A stretch of DNA of 64,000 nt from Streptomyces sp. NBC_00659 (GTDB taxonomy: Bacteria; Actinomycetota; Actinomycetes; Streptomycetales; Streptomycetaceae). The position numbers were made by a program, and so were the translations under genes. Positions 16,572 to 25,756 of this stretch are shown here, piece by piece (the stretch's first letter is position 1; every line of letters begins with the position of its first letter). Location of the stretch: positions 3,844,001 through 3,908,000 of the forward strand of contig NZ_CP109031.1 in the NCBI RefSeq assembly GCF_036226925.1, written 5' to 3'. The notes below the pieces were generated by a model that was not told the origin of the DNA, did not search any database, and saw nothing but the letters and a program-made list of their open reading frames with translations.

Positions 16572-17387
16572 TCAGCGGGGCCGCATGGAGGTGAGCTTCC
16601 CCCACACCGCCATGCGGTACCGGGAGGTGTAGTCGGGGGTGCACGTGGTGAGCGTGATGTAGTACCCGGGCCGGCTGTACCCGTACGAGGGCCGGACGGT
16701 GCTGCGCGGCACCGGGCGGATCACCCCGACGTCCCGCGAGGAGGTCTGCGGAAGCGTCCGGTCGACGGTGTACGTGTAGACGGCGGCCTTCGTCTCGACG
16801 GTGATCGTGTCACCGCGCCGGAGCCTCGGGAGGTACCGGAACGGCTCCCCGTGCGTGTTCCGGTGTCCGGCGAGAGCGAAGTTCCCGGCCTGCCCCGGCT
16901 GTTGGGTGCCCTTGTAGTGGCCGACGTAGCCCTTGTCGAGGACGCCCGCCTTGCTGACGCCCTCCGCGACCGGTACCCGCAGGGAGAGCCGCGGAATGCC
17001 GAGGACGGCGTAGGCCTGTGACCAACGGGGTTGCCGGGCGCCGTCGCCACCCCCGGATCCGGACGAGGAGTGTCGCCCCGCCGGCTGTCCCGCGCCGCTC
17101 TTCCCGTCGTCGGCCTCACCGCCCCCGGTCCCCCCGGCACCGGAAGCGGCGCTCGCGTCGGGGTCGGCACTCCCGGGCGCCGGGGTCCCCCACTCCCGCT
17201 CCAGCGCCTGCACCTTGCGCTCGGCGCCGTGCCGCGCCTGCCGGTTGGTCCACCACAGCTGGTGCGCGACCAGGAGGAGCAGCACCACTCCGACGGTGAC
17301 GAGCACCTCGGCGCCGCTCCAGACCGCTCGCCGGTACGCGGCGCGCCGTCGCCGCGTGCCGTGGTGCACGACCCCCGGAGCCCGCAT
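16572..17387 (-). CDS. Class E sortase
   Basis: A 271-residue transpeptidase with a short basic N-terminus, one membrane helix (about residues 26-44), a low-complexity Gly/Ser/Ala linker and a sortase barrel. The catalytic residues are His175 (LAGHRNTHGEPF), Cys249 (TLTTCTP) and Arg256 (TSRYRMAVWG). The TLTTC and RYRMAVWG blocks are those of class E enzymes, which in Streptomyces anchor LAxTG proteins such as long chaplins. ATG 17387 is supported by AAGGGGG; the reading to 17492 adds a polar tail before it. The LASTG protein at 7377-8264 is a plausible substrate. It is divergent from the GH30 gene, with 329 bp between them. Confidence 0.9.
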   Translation of the reverse strand: MRAPGVVHHGTRRRRAAYRRAVWSGAEVLVTVGVVLLLLVAHQLWWTNRQARHGAERKVQALEREWGTPAPGSADPDASAASGAGGTGGGEADDGKSGAGQPAGRHSSSGSGGGDGARQPRWSQAYAVLGIPRLSLRVPVAEGVSKAGVLDKGYVGHYKGTQQPGQAGNFALAGHRNTHGEPFRYLPRLRRGDTITVETKAAVYTYTVDRTLPQTSSRDVGVIRPVPRSTVRPSYGYSRPGYYITLTTCTPDYTSRYRMAVWGKLTSMRPR

Positions 17388-17716
17388 CCTTACGCCCCCT
17401 TCGCCGGGCGCACGATAGGCGCCGGCCCGCCAACTCACCAGCCCCGCGCGACTCCTGTCCGTAACGGGCACTCCTCCGGCACTCTCCGGCACCCTTCAGC
17501 GCCCCCCGCCGGGGCTTCCTCCACCGGTTTTAGAAAGGGCTGTCACAACCCTCGACAACCTCAGGCGTCACACCCGATGCTTCCTGATGGCATCAGCGGG
17601 ACGGGCAAGCGCCGGCGGGAACACCCCGGCGACCGAGTTCGAAGTCGAGTCGACAGCCACGGCCAACTCCGTTGCGATCAGCGTGAGTTGCGCCGAGACG
17701 GACGGAGAAGCCAGCC
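17388..17716. other. Gene-free divergent spacer
   Basis: 329 bp between the class E sortase and the glycosidase. It must hold both promoters. I see no strong inverted repeat, no LacI-type operator and no credible small ORF in it. It includes a short AT-richer patch (GTTTTAGAAAGGGCTGTCAC near 17527). Confidence 0.5.
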
Positions 17717-19192
17717 ATGATCCGACGCAGAACACTTCTGGCCGCCGCGGGCGGTACGGTCCTCGGCGGCGCCCTGGCGACGGGCACGGCCCGCGCGGAC
17801 GCGACGATCGCCGTCAACCCGGCCACGACGTACGGGAAATGGGAGGGGTGGGGCACGTCCCTGGCGTGGTGGGCCAACGTCTTCGGCGCCCGCGACGACT
17901 TCGCCGACCTCTTCTTCACCACCAAGTCGACGACGTACAACGGCGCTTCGCGCCCGGGTCTCGGACTGACCATCGCCCGCTACAACCTCGGCGCGTGCAG
18001 CTGGAACACCGTGGGCGGCGAGACCATGACCGCTTCCGCCAACATCCCCTCCTTCAAGCAGATCGAGGGCTACTGGCAGGACTGGAACAACGAGGACCCG
18101 ACGTCCTCGGCCTGGAAGTGGACGGCGGACGCCACCCAGCGCGCGGCCCTCACCAAGGCGACGGCGCGCGGCGCGACGAGCGAGCTGTTCGCCAACTCCC
18201 CCATGTGGTGGATGTGCCTGAACCACAACCCGTCGGGCGCGTCCGGCGGCGGCAACAACCTCCAGTCCTGGAACTACCGCCAGCACGCCTCCCACCTCGC
18301 GGCGGTCGCCCTCTACGCGAAGACGAACTGGGGCGTGAACTTCGCCACCGTGGACGCGTTCAACGAGCCCTCCTCCAGCTGGTGGACGTCCACCGGCACC
18401 CAGGAGGGCTGCCACATGGACGCCTCCGTCCAGTCGGCCGTACTCCCCTACCTCCGAAGCGAGTTGAACGCACGGGGCCTCACGTCCACCAGGATCTCCG
18501 CGTCGGACGAGACGAGCTACGACCTGGCCCGTACGACGTGGAGCTCCTTCAGCTCGACGACCAAGGCCCTGGTCAACCGGGTCAACGTGCACGGCTACCA
18601 GGGTTCGGGCGGACGCCGGGACCTTCTCTACACGGACGCCGTGACGTCGTCCGGCAAAGCCCTGTGGAACTCCGAGTACGGCGACGGGGACGGCACCGGC
18701 CTGACCCTGGCGAGCAACCTCCTCCTCGACTTCCGCTGGCTGCACCCGACCGCCTGGGTCTACTGGCAGGTGATGGACCCGACGGCGGGCTGGGGCATGA
18801 TCAAGTACGACGCGAGCACCCTGACGGCCGGCGCGGTCGAGACGAAGCTCTATGTGATGGCCCAGTTCAGCCGCCACATCCGCCCGGGCATGACGATCGT
18901 GGACACGGGCGTGGACTACGCGGTGGCGGCGTACGACGCGACGGCGAAGCGCCTGGTGATCGTCGCGGCGAACAAGGCCACGTCGGCCCAGACCCTGACC
19001 TTCGACCTCTCCCGCTTCACCACGGTCTCCGGCGGCACGGGCGGCCTGGTCCCCCGCTGGAACACCCTGACGTCCGGCGGCGGCGACCTCTACACCGCCC
19101 ACTCGGACACCTACCTCGGCGGCAAGTCCCTGGCGGTGGCGTTCGCGGCGGGGGCGGTGCAGACGCTGCAGGTGGACGGGGTCGTGGTGTGA
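17717..19192 (+). CDS. Secreted GH30-type glycoside hydrolase, probable endo-beta-1,6-galactanase
   Basis: A 491-residue secreted enzyme with a Tat-like signal (RRRTLLAAAGG) ending near TARADATI. The (beta/alpha)8 barrel begins YGKWEGWGTSLAWWANVFG. The acid/base glutamate is in VDAFNEPSSSWW and the nucleophile glutamate in LWNSEYGDGDGTG. A C-terminal beta-sandwich follows (VAAYDATAKRLVIVAANKA). The GWGTSLAWWA opening and the NEPSSSWW motif match actinobacterial endo-beta-1,6-galactanases of GH30, which cut arabinogalactan side chains. The exact specificity is inference. The gene is monocistronic, with no sugar operon around it. Confidence 0.82.
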   Translation: MIRRRTLLAAAGGTVLGGALATGTARADATIAVNPATTYGKWEGWGTSLAWWANVFGARDDFADLFFTTKSTTYNGASRPGLGLTIARYNLGACSWNTVGGETMTASANIPSFKQIEGYWQDWNNEDPTSSAWKWTADATQRAALTKATARGATSELFANSPMWWMCLNHNPSGASGGGNNLQSWNYRQHASHLAAVALYAKTNWGVNFATVDAFNEPSSSWWTSTGTQEGCHMDASVQSAVLPYLRSELNARGLTSTRISASDETSYDLARTTWSSFSSTTKALVNRVNVHGYQGSGGRRDLLYTDAVTSSGKALWNSEYGDGDGTGLTLASNLLLDFRWLHPTAWVYWQVMDPTAGWGMIKYDASTLTAGAVETKLYVMAQFSRHIRPGMTIVDTGVDYAVAAYDATAKRLVIVAANKATSAQTLTFDLSRFTTVSGGTGGLVPRWNTLTSGGGDLYTAHSDTYLGGKSLAVAFAAGAVQTLQVDGVVV

Positions 19193-19368
19193 GGCGGGAC
19201 TGAGCGCCTCGATGGCGCGGGCCGCCGCGGACGGCTGACCGCCACCCGGGCGACACATCGAAGCAACGAACGCAACGAACTCAACGTGAAATATGCCATC
19301 GGGGACTCCCGTGTCTCTGGCCAGCAGGTCTCTCTCCTTGGTGGCCCGGCGGCAGTACGGTGTCCCCC

Positions 19369-20385
19369 ATGCGCCCCGACACGCCTGCCGAGAACGTCGA
19401 CCACACCGCCGAAGCGGCTCGCCTGGAGCGGACCGCCGGCCTGTACCCGGAGGACGCCGAGCACCTGCTCCTGCAGGCCGCGGCCCACCTCGAACTGGCC
19501 GGCGACCGCCCCGGCGCCACCACCCTCTACGACCGCCTGCTCGCCTCGGACACTCCCCTGGAGAAGCCGTATCTCGTCCGCGCCCTCAAGGCGTCGAACC
19601 TGTGGGAGTACGGCCACGAGGCCGAGGCCCGCGCGATCATCGACGGGGTCCGGGCGGCGGCGCCCCGCGACCCGGCCCCCTGGGTGATCGTGGCGGAGGC
19701 CCTGGAGTCGCACGACGAGTTGGAAGCGGCACAGGACACCTTCACCGAGGGAACGACCCTGCTCCTGACGGACGTCCCGGAACCCCCCTACTCCACGCTC
19801 CCCCTCCTGTTCGGACGTCACCGGGTGCGCCGCATGCTGGGCGCGGCGCACGACGAGTGGGACGCCCTGGCCGACACCCTGCACTCGTCCCCGATCTCCC
19901 TGGACGAACTCCACGACCCGAAGCGCGTCTGGTCCCTCGGCTCGGACAACCCGGCGGAACTCCAGGCCGAGATCAGCCGCCTCCAGGCCGAACTGGGCAC
20001 GTACCGCGAGGCCCTGTCGCGCCCCTTCCCGGTGGCGGTCCTGCACTGGTCGGCCCCCGAACTCACGGAACTGACCACCGCGTACCCGGATCTCATCGCC
20101 GAGTACCCGTCCCACGACGAGCACCTCGCGACGATAGAGGCGTCCCTGCGCGAACTGGCCGGCTCCGGCACCCCGAACCTCGGCATCGTCACCGCCACGG
20201 TCCCCTCCTACGAGGCCTTCGCCGCCTCGGAGGCCTCCTCCCCCTCGGACACGACCCTGCTCCCCCAGTACGCGACGACCCTGGCGGCCCGGGGGCTGGC
20301 GGTCGCCTGGCCGCCGCAGCGGACGAGCGAGTGCTGGTGCGGGTCGGGGGTCTCTTATGGGGAGTGCCACGGCGTGGGGGCGTAG
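19369..20385 (+). CDS. SEC-C motif protein with TPR-like helical N-terminus
   Basis: A 338-residue cytosolic protein. The N-terminal half consists of helical repeats resembling TPRs (LLLQAAAHLELAGDRPGATTLYDRLL). A coiled segment follows (AELQAEISRLQAEL). The C-terminus ends in a zinc-binding SEC-C motif, ECWCGSGVSYGECHG. SEC-C modules bind zinc and often tether proteins to the translocase or ribosome, but many SEC-C proteins have no known role. ATG 19369 is preferred; GTG 19360 lies three codons upstream. It is the last recognisably core gene before the accessory island. Confidence 0.78.
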   Translation: MRPDTPAENVDHTAEAARLERTAGLYPEDAEHLLLQAAAHLELAGDRPGATTLYDRLLASDTPLEKPYLVRALKASNLWEYGHEAEARAIIDGVRAAAPRDPAPWVIVAEALESHDELEAAQDTFTEGTTLLLTDVPEPPYSTLPLLFGRHRVRRMLGAAHDEWDALADTLHSSPISLDELHDPKRVWSLGSDNPAELQAEISRLQAELGTYREALSRPFPVAVLHWSAPELTELTTAYPDLIAEYPSHDEHLATIEASLRELAGSGTPNLGIVTATVPSYEAFAASEASSPSDTTLLPQYATTLAARGLAVAWPPQRTSECWCGSGVSYGECHGVGA

Positions 20386-20422
20386 CAGCACCAGACTTCA
20401 GGAGCACCGATGGGGGGCGGAC

Positions 20423-20775
20423 ATGTCCCAGCCTTGGCTGACGTTCGCCCTCCTCATTCGCGGCCGGGTGGCTGGCTTATGGCCTCCATGTCGTCCGCCG
20501 GGGCCTGCGTGAGCACAGAGGCATGCGGGGCTCCCTCACGAAGAGCGAGGTCGTCCACGGGCCTGAGGAACCAGGCTTACCGCCGAGCTCCACTCAACGC
20601 GGATCAACACTCGCTGGGGGTGGGCTTCGAGGTGGTGGCGCGATACGACCCGCAGAACCCATGCCGGGTGGTCGTGGTACGCACACAGCAGACGTTCAAC
20701 CCCGGAACGTACGTGATGAACGGGTTGCTGCTCTGTTCGTTCGGAGCGCGGTTGACGGTGTGGGCACTCCTCTGA
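20423..20775 (+). pseudogene. Decayed DUF3592-like membrane protein gene
   Basis: Three fragments in three different frames read as one family. MSQPWLTFALLIRGRVAG starts at ATG 20423. AYGLHVVRRGLREHRG continues one frame over, from about 20477. FEVVARYDPQNPCRVVVV leads into a C-terminal hydrophobic segment (MNGLLLCSFG) ending at 20775 in the third frame. A membrane helix, a basic stretch, then a 'RYDPxNPxRVVV' end and a second helix is the DUF3592 plan, with the central beta part largely missing. Two frameshifts and an internal deletion would explain it. The call rests on pattern recognition only. It marks the left edge of the island. Confidence 0.5.
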
Positions 20776-21017
20776 CAAACCCCACCCAGAATCAGCCGGA
20801 TCCACATGATCCGACCCAAATCCGTGATGCCTGCAAAGCACGGATAAATGAAGAACATCCGTGGCCAAAGCCTCTATCAAATAAGGGACTTATCGCCCCT
20901 GTTCGCCATCCACCTCCCTCTATGTCCAACCTTTGCAGTACGGTCACACTCTCCGCCTGTTGGATGTAAGGGGCTGCTACTCGTGAAGCAGGCCCTGACC
21001 TGTGCATTTGAGGAAGC
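20776..21017. other. AT-richer spacer, probable promoter region of the island's rightward arm
   Basis: 242 bp with clearly lower GC than the flanks (for example ATAAATGAAGAACATCCGTG near 20844). No gene is supported. It precedes the GHKL ATPase gene and should hold its promoter, but no -35/-10 pair stands out. Confidence 0.45.
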
Positions 21018-22571
21018 ATGCCTTACCAGTCCAGCGCCAACTGGCAATACGACGTCCCCACGACCGGCAGCACGCACCTGCCGCCAGATGCGGGCTACGG
21101 AAGGGCTCTGACCAATCAGGGCTATGGCTTCGAGGTCGCTGTCGCTGACCTCATCGACAACTCCATCGACGCCGAAGCCAACAAGATCGTCGTCCACTTC
21201 CTGCGTGACGCCGGCCGGATCCTCACGCTGCTGGTCATCGACAACGGCAAGGGCATGGACGAAGAAGGGCTCGACGCTGCGATGACGGTGGGGCACCGCC
21301 GTGACTACGGTGAGCGCGCCCTCGGTATGTACGGCACCGGCCTGAAAGCCGCTTCGCTTTCTCACGCCTCTTCACTCACCATAGCCAGCCGCACCAGGCG
21401 AAGCCGCGCTGCGGGGCGCCGCCTCACGGCCGAGGGCATCGCAGACAGCTTCCGCTGCGACACCGTCGACCCACGGTACGCGCAGGATCTCGTAGACCGT
21501 TACGACGGGATCATCGAGTGGCAGGGAACGATCGTGCGCTGGGATGGCGTGCGGGCCTTCGAGACGGTCGCGCGCGGCCAAAGCGACCAGTTCCTGTCGA
21601 AGGCCATTGCCCGCCTTGAGACCCACCTCGGCCTCTACCTCCACCGGTATCTACAGCGGGGCCTCCGGCTCGACATCGCCGTGTGGGATGTGGGAAGCGG
21701 AGAGCAAGGCCTGGGCGAGGAAGTGGATCACATCGCTGTTGAGGCCCTGGACCCCTTCGGGTACAAGGTGCCGGGCAAGGCGGGCTACCCCAGAGACTTC
21801 ACAGCCCCGGTGGAAGGGCTGGGAGACCTCCGCCTGACCGCTCACATCTGGCAGGCCAAGTCCAAGCAGGCGGGCTTCCGTCAGATCGGCTCGCTCGCCG
21901 AAAGGCAAGGTTTCTACTTCTACCGGAACGACCGCCTCGTGCAGGCGGGAGGGTGGAATGGCTGGAGGAATCCGGAGGGGCACCATGTTCTAGCGCGCGT
22001 CGCCGTAGATCTTCCGTCTCGCGAGAACAACGTCCTGAGCCTCGATGTGAAGAAGGAGAGAGTCACCGTCACTCCGGCCTTCACGGACGGCCTGGACAAG
22101 GCGACTGACTCCAGGGGAAGCCACTTCCGGAGTTTCCTGGCCGACGCCGAGACTGCCTACAGAGACGGTTCGAGGCGTAACGAGATCGTACGCAAGCCCG
22201 TCACTCCCCCGGGGAAGGGTCTGGATCCCAGGGTCAAGCGCATCATCAAGGAAGAGTTGCCGGAGAAGCCGGGCGAAGAGCCGATCACCTTCACGTGGGG
22301 CACTCTTCCCCGCGACCAGTTCTTCGGCCTAGACCGCGAGAACAATACGGTCATCCTCAACAGGACCTACCGGGACGACTTCAACGACGGCAGGCATGGT
22401 GGAGCGAATGACGCTCCCGTGACAAAGACCCTGCTGTATCTGCTTCTTGAGGACTGCTTCGGGCTCGGGCGCTGGGAGCGCAGCCGTCAAGACCGCTTGG
22501 ACTACTGGAATACCATCCTCTTGTCCTCAGCGGAAGCGCAGCGCATCCGGCGTGCGCAGCCACTCTCCTGA
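21018..22571 (+). CDS. GHKL ATPase of MORC/paraMORC type (restriction-associated)
   Basis: A 517-residue protein with a complete Bergerat ATP-binding fold. The N-box is ADLIDNSIDA (residues 43-52), the G1 box is DNGKGM (75-80), and the G2 box with ATP lid is YGTGLKAASLSHAS (105-118). The order and the 'DLIDNSIDAEA' wording are those of MutL/MORC/Hsp90-like ATPases, not of sensor kinases: no His-phosphorylation domain is present. The region from about 200 to 400 should be the S5-like domain. paraMORC proteins are known from gene neighbourhoods of restriction systems with SF2 helicases and methylases. GAGGA precedes ATG 21018. It is followed after 53 bp by the Z1 gene, which makes cotranscription likely. 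Confidence 0.85.
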   Translation: MPYQSSANWQYDVPTTGSTHLPPDAGYGRALTNQGYGFEVAVADLIDNSIDAEANKIVVHFLRDAGRILTLLVIDNGKGMDEEGLDAAMTVGHRRDYGERALGMYGTGLKAASLSHASSLTIASRTRRSRAAGRRLTAEGIADSFRCDTVDPRYAQDLVDRYDGIIEWQGTIVRWDGVRAFETVARGQSDQFLSKAIARLETHLGLYLHRYLQRGLRLDIAVWDVGSGEQGLGEEVDHIAVEALDPFGYKVPGKAGYPRDFTAPVEGLGDLRLTAHIWQAKSKQAGFRQIGSLAERQGFYFYRNDRLVQAGGWNGWRNPEGHHVLARVAVDLPSRENNVLSLDVKKERVTVTPAFTDGLDKATDSRGSHFRSFLADAETAYRDGSRRNEIVRKPVTPPGKGLDPRVKRIIKEELPEKPGEEPITFTWGTLPRDQFFGLDRENNTVILNRTYRDDFNDGRHGGANDAPVTKTLLYLLLEDCFGLGRWERSRQDRLDYWNTILLSSAEAQRIRRAQPLS

Positions 22572-22624
22572 CACCTGCGGCACAGCCATCCCGATTGACC
22601 ACTGATCCGGACTGAGGACCTTAG

Positions 22625-25618
22625 ATGAGTGACACCCCAGCCACCGCGCTCCTTGAGATTCATACCCATGCCCTGGCAGGAATGGGGAGCATCCCCCGGC
22701 ACTTTGCGCGTTGGGCCGCCCTTGCCGCAGACGAGGACTATCCGGACGCCGACCTGAGCGAGGACCTGTTTCACGCTTATCTCGCCGACGGCCACGAGGC
22801 CCTCAGCGCTCTGTGGAGTCGCCACCTCACAGCCTGGGACTTCGCTGAGGATCCTCAGTGGTCACTGACTATCCCCGCTCGCACCGACGAACGGCGTACA
22901 GCCGTGTACGACCGGCTCCAGTTCGGAAGTGACCTGCGGAAGGCGCTGGACCACGCCGTACCAGTGGCCAAGATCCCGGGCCCCACAGTGATCACACGTG
23001 AGTTCACCCCCTGGTACACCCCAAAGCGCGCAGCTGCCCGCTCTTTCTACTGGACGTCGTACGAACAGAAACTCCGTGGCAAGGGCTGGTCCGACGCAGC
23101 GGTCGCAAGCCTCGACGAGGCGAGCCGGGCAGTCGTCGAACGCCTCACCGATCCGGAGCAAGAGACGGCCCGGCAGGCAAAGGGCTTGGTCATTGGATAT
23201 GTCCAGTCAGGGAAGACTGCCAACTTCACTGGTGTCGCCGCCAAGGCTATCGACGCCGGCTACCGCCTCGTCATTGTGCTGGGCGGCACCCTCAACCTGC
23301 TGCGCGCCCAGACTCAGCGCCGTCTCGACATGGAGCTGATCGGGCAGGAGAACATCCTGCGGGGCGCCGATATCACGGACCTCGACTCCCTTGTCGGCGT
23401 GGACTATATCGGCGACGACGATTCGGACTGGCACGAGTTCGTTCAGCACGGAGCACGCCCGTCCGTGCTCGGCGCCTTCGACATCGAGCGGCTCACGACT
23501 CGGGACAACGACTACAAGAGCCTGGCACAAGGTATCCGGGCCCTTGAGTTCGAGAAGCGTGAACCGACCCGTCCGCTGCATGATGAAGCGAACCTCCACC
23601 ACGCGGCCGCCCGCATCCTGGTGGTGAAGAAGAACAAGTCCGTTCTGACCAAACTCGTCAAGGATCTCAAGCAGATCCACGGACTGCTCGGAGAGCTGCC
23701 TGCCCTGATCATCGATGACGAGTCAGACCAAGCGTCCGTGAACACCCTGGATCCCAAGAAGTGGGAACAGGGCAGCACGGAACGAACGTCCATCAACGGG
23801 TTGATCTCTCAGCTCCTGAAGCTGCTTCCGCGCGCGCAATATGTGGGCTACACGGCCACGCCCTTCGCCAACGTCTTCATCGATCCTGGTGACGATGAGG
23901 ACATCTTCCCCAGTGACTTCCTGATCTCACTTCCTCGTCCCTCCGGGTACATGGGCGCCCAGGACTTCCATGATCTGGACTCGGCGATACCCAAGGAGGA
24001 GCGCACGTACGCCAACTCCCAGGAGAAGGCGCATATCAGAGATGTCTACGAGTCGACCGGGGACCGTCTGCAGGAAGCCATGGACGCCTTCGTCCTGTCT
24101 GGCGCGCTGAAGCTGTACCGGGCCGACCACGGCGTCCCAGACGGCCCGTTCCGGCATCACACGATGCTCGCTCATCAGTCGGTACGGAGGGACGATCACG
24201 CGGATCTCGCGCTGCTCATCAACTCCATGTGGCATCAGGCGGGCTATAGCTCAGCCGCCGGGCATGAACGTCTTGCCGCACTGTGGGCTTCGGACTTTGC
24301 TCCGGTCAGTGAGGCACGCGCCTCAGATCTCCCCGCTCCCACCACTTATGAGGAACTGCGCACCTATGTGCACACAGCACATCACCGCATCGGCTCGGGC
24401 GGTCAGCCGGTCATCGTCGTCAACGGCGACTCAGACCGCTACTTCGACCAGCTGAACCTCGACTTCGACCGGACGCCGCACGTCTGGAAGATCCTTGTGG
24501 GCGGAACGAAACTCTCTCGCGGTTTCACCGTGGAGGGCTTGACCATCACCTACTACCGGCGCACCACGCAGCAGGCGGACACCCTGATGCAGATGGGACG
24601 CTGGTTCGGCTTCCGGCCTGGCTACCGAGACCTGGTCCGTCTCTACATCGGGCGGGAGGAGCCATTCGGCCGCGACCGGTACGCCGATCTGTACGAGGCC
24701 TACGAAGCGATCTGCCGCGACGAGGAGACGTTCCGGGAGCAGCTGGCCCAGTACGCCGTGGTAGTCGACGGACAGCCTCAGCTCACGCCTATGCAGGTGC
24801 CGCCGCTCGTGGCACAACACCTGCCCTGGATCAGACCCTCGGCCCGCAACAAGATGTTCAACGCGGAGCTGGTGGAGATCCGCTCTCCTGGCCGTCCCAT
24901 TGAACCCGCGTCGTACCCCGTGAACAACGCGACTCTGAAACGGAATACTGAGCGCTGGCGTACCTTGCTGAACTCGCTCAACGCATCCCCGACGACATTC
25001 AGCAATCCACCGGATGACTCCAGTTCGCTCACTCGGACCTTCGAGGCGCTGACGGGCACGGTTTCTCACAGTGAGCTTGTCAGCGCGCTCTCTCAGCTCG
25101 AATGGGAGCGCGAAGGGCACTTCGACCCTCATTTGACCTATCTCAGGCAGCTTGACGGCACGCTCGCCAAGGTCGACGACTGGCTGCTCATTTCACCTCG
25201 TCTGGCCGCTAGCACACGTGTGGAGGCTAGCGTGCTCGGTTCACTGCCGCTGTCTCTCGTCCGACGAACCCGGCAGACCGGCAAGATTTCCTTCGGCCGC
25301 ATCGCCAGCGTCGAACATCGCACTGCAGCTCAACGCCTGATCAACGGGGCGTCCTCGTCGCCGGAGGCCCAGCCTGTTCACGGCGCCGGGATCGGGGCAA
25401 CGACGGGAGTGATGCTCCTGTACCCCGTCGTGGAGGGAGACAGCCACAGCGACGTGCAGGCAGTCGTCCGAAGCGGCGCCGCCGACCCGTCGAAGATTGT
25501 GATGGCTTTCACCTTGATCCCGCCGGCTTCGGCAGCGAGCACAGACCGTCGTCTGGTGCGTTTCCGTGCCAAGAACTCGCGCGCCCATGAGGCAACGATT
25601 CCCTCGGGTTCGTCCTGA
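22625..25618 (+). CDS. Z1-domain SF2-helicase-like ATPase
   Basis: A 997-residue protein. The Walker A is GYVQSGKTANF (191-201), the Walker B-like motif is ALIIDDESDQAS (about 358-369), a TATPF motif lies in VGYTATPFANVF (about 411), and a VGGTKLSRGFTVEGL and QMGRWFGFRPGY block (about 630-665) corresponds to helicase motifs V and VI. These are hallmarks of the Z1 family, found with GHKL ATPases and DNA methylases in restriction systems. A long C-terminal region without clear motifs may contact DNA or a nuclease. GAGGACC precedes ATG 22625. A stable hairpin follows the stop codon. No nuclease motif was recognised inside it. Confidence 0.88.
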   Translation: MSDTPATALLEIHTHALAGMGSIPRHFARWAALAADEDYPDADLSEDLFHAYLADGHEALSALWSRHLTAWDFAEDPQWSLTIPARTDERRTAVYDRLQFGSDLRKALDHAVPVAKIPGPTVITREFTPWYTPKRAAARSFYWTSYEQKLRGKGWSDAAVASLDEASRAVVERLTDPEQETARQAKGLVIGYVQSGKTANFTGVAAKAIDAGYRLVIVLGGTLNLLRAQTQRRLDMELIGQENILRGADITDLDSLVGVDYIGDDDSDWHEFVQHGARPSVLGAFDIERLTTRDNDYKSLAQGIRALEFEKREPTRPLHDEANLHHAAARILVVKKNKSVLTKLVKDLKQIHGLLGELPALIIDDESDQASVNTLDPKKWEQGSTERTSINGLISQLLKLLPRAQYVGYTATPFANVFIDPGDDEDIFPSDFLISLPRPSGYMGAQDFHDLDSAIPKEERTYANSQEKAHIRDVYESTGDRLQEAMDAFVLSGALKLYRADHGVPDGPFRHHTMLAHQSVRRDDHADLALLINSMWHQAGYSSAAGHERLAALWASDFAPVSEARASDLPAPTTYEELRTYVHTAHHRIGSGGQPVIVVNGDSDRYFDQLNLDFDRTPHVWKILVGGTKLSRGFTVEGLTITYYRRTTQQADTLMQMGRWFGFRPGYRDLVRLYIGREEPFGRDRYADLYEAYEAICRDEETFREQLAQYAVVVDGQPQLTPMQVPPLVAQHLPWIRPSARNKMFNAELVEIRSPGRPIEPASYPVNNATLKRNTERWRTLLNSLNASPTTFSNPPDDSSSLTRTFEALTGTVSHSELVSALSQLEWEREGHFDPHLTYLRQLDGTLAKVDDWLLISPRLAASTRVEASVLGSLPLSLVRRTRQTGKISFGRIASVEHRTAAQRLINGASSSPEAQPVHGAGIGATTGVMLLYPVVEGDSHSDVQAVVRSGAADPSKIVMAFTLIPPASAASTDRRLVRFRAKNSRAHEATIPSGSS

Positions 25619-25633
25619 GGTTTGATTCTCTGA

Positions 25634-25673
25634 GCATCAAGGTCGGCCCGCAGTCGCAGGCCGGCCTTGATGC
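25634..25673 (+). terminator. Strong hairpin between Z1 and Vsr genes
   Basis: GCATCAAGGTCGGCC pairs with 25659-25673 over 15 bp with one wobble around a 10-nt loop, 16 bp past the Z1 stop. It lacks a T-run. It should end or attenuate the GHKL-Z1 transcript, leaving the nuclease gene on a weaker or separate promoter. Confidence 0.65.
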
Positions 25674-25756
25674 CAAGGCAAGGGGGCTCTCGCAATACCA
25701 GTCGGCAACGGACCCGCATGCTCTGCGCTAGCCCGCTTCGGTCTAGGCTCTGAGAC

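Noticed and set aside
17388..17716. Small gene or operator in the sortase/GH30 spacer
   Set aside because: No ORF with RBS and no significant inverted repeat could be supported.
20523..20969. 148-codon plus-strand frame read as an intact gene
   Set aside because: Only its beginning fits the DUF3592-like reading; the rest is unlike any protein. A frameshifted relic explains the region better.
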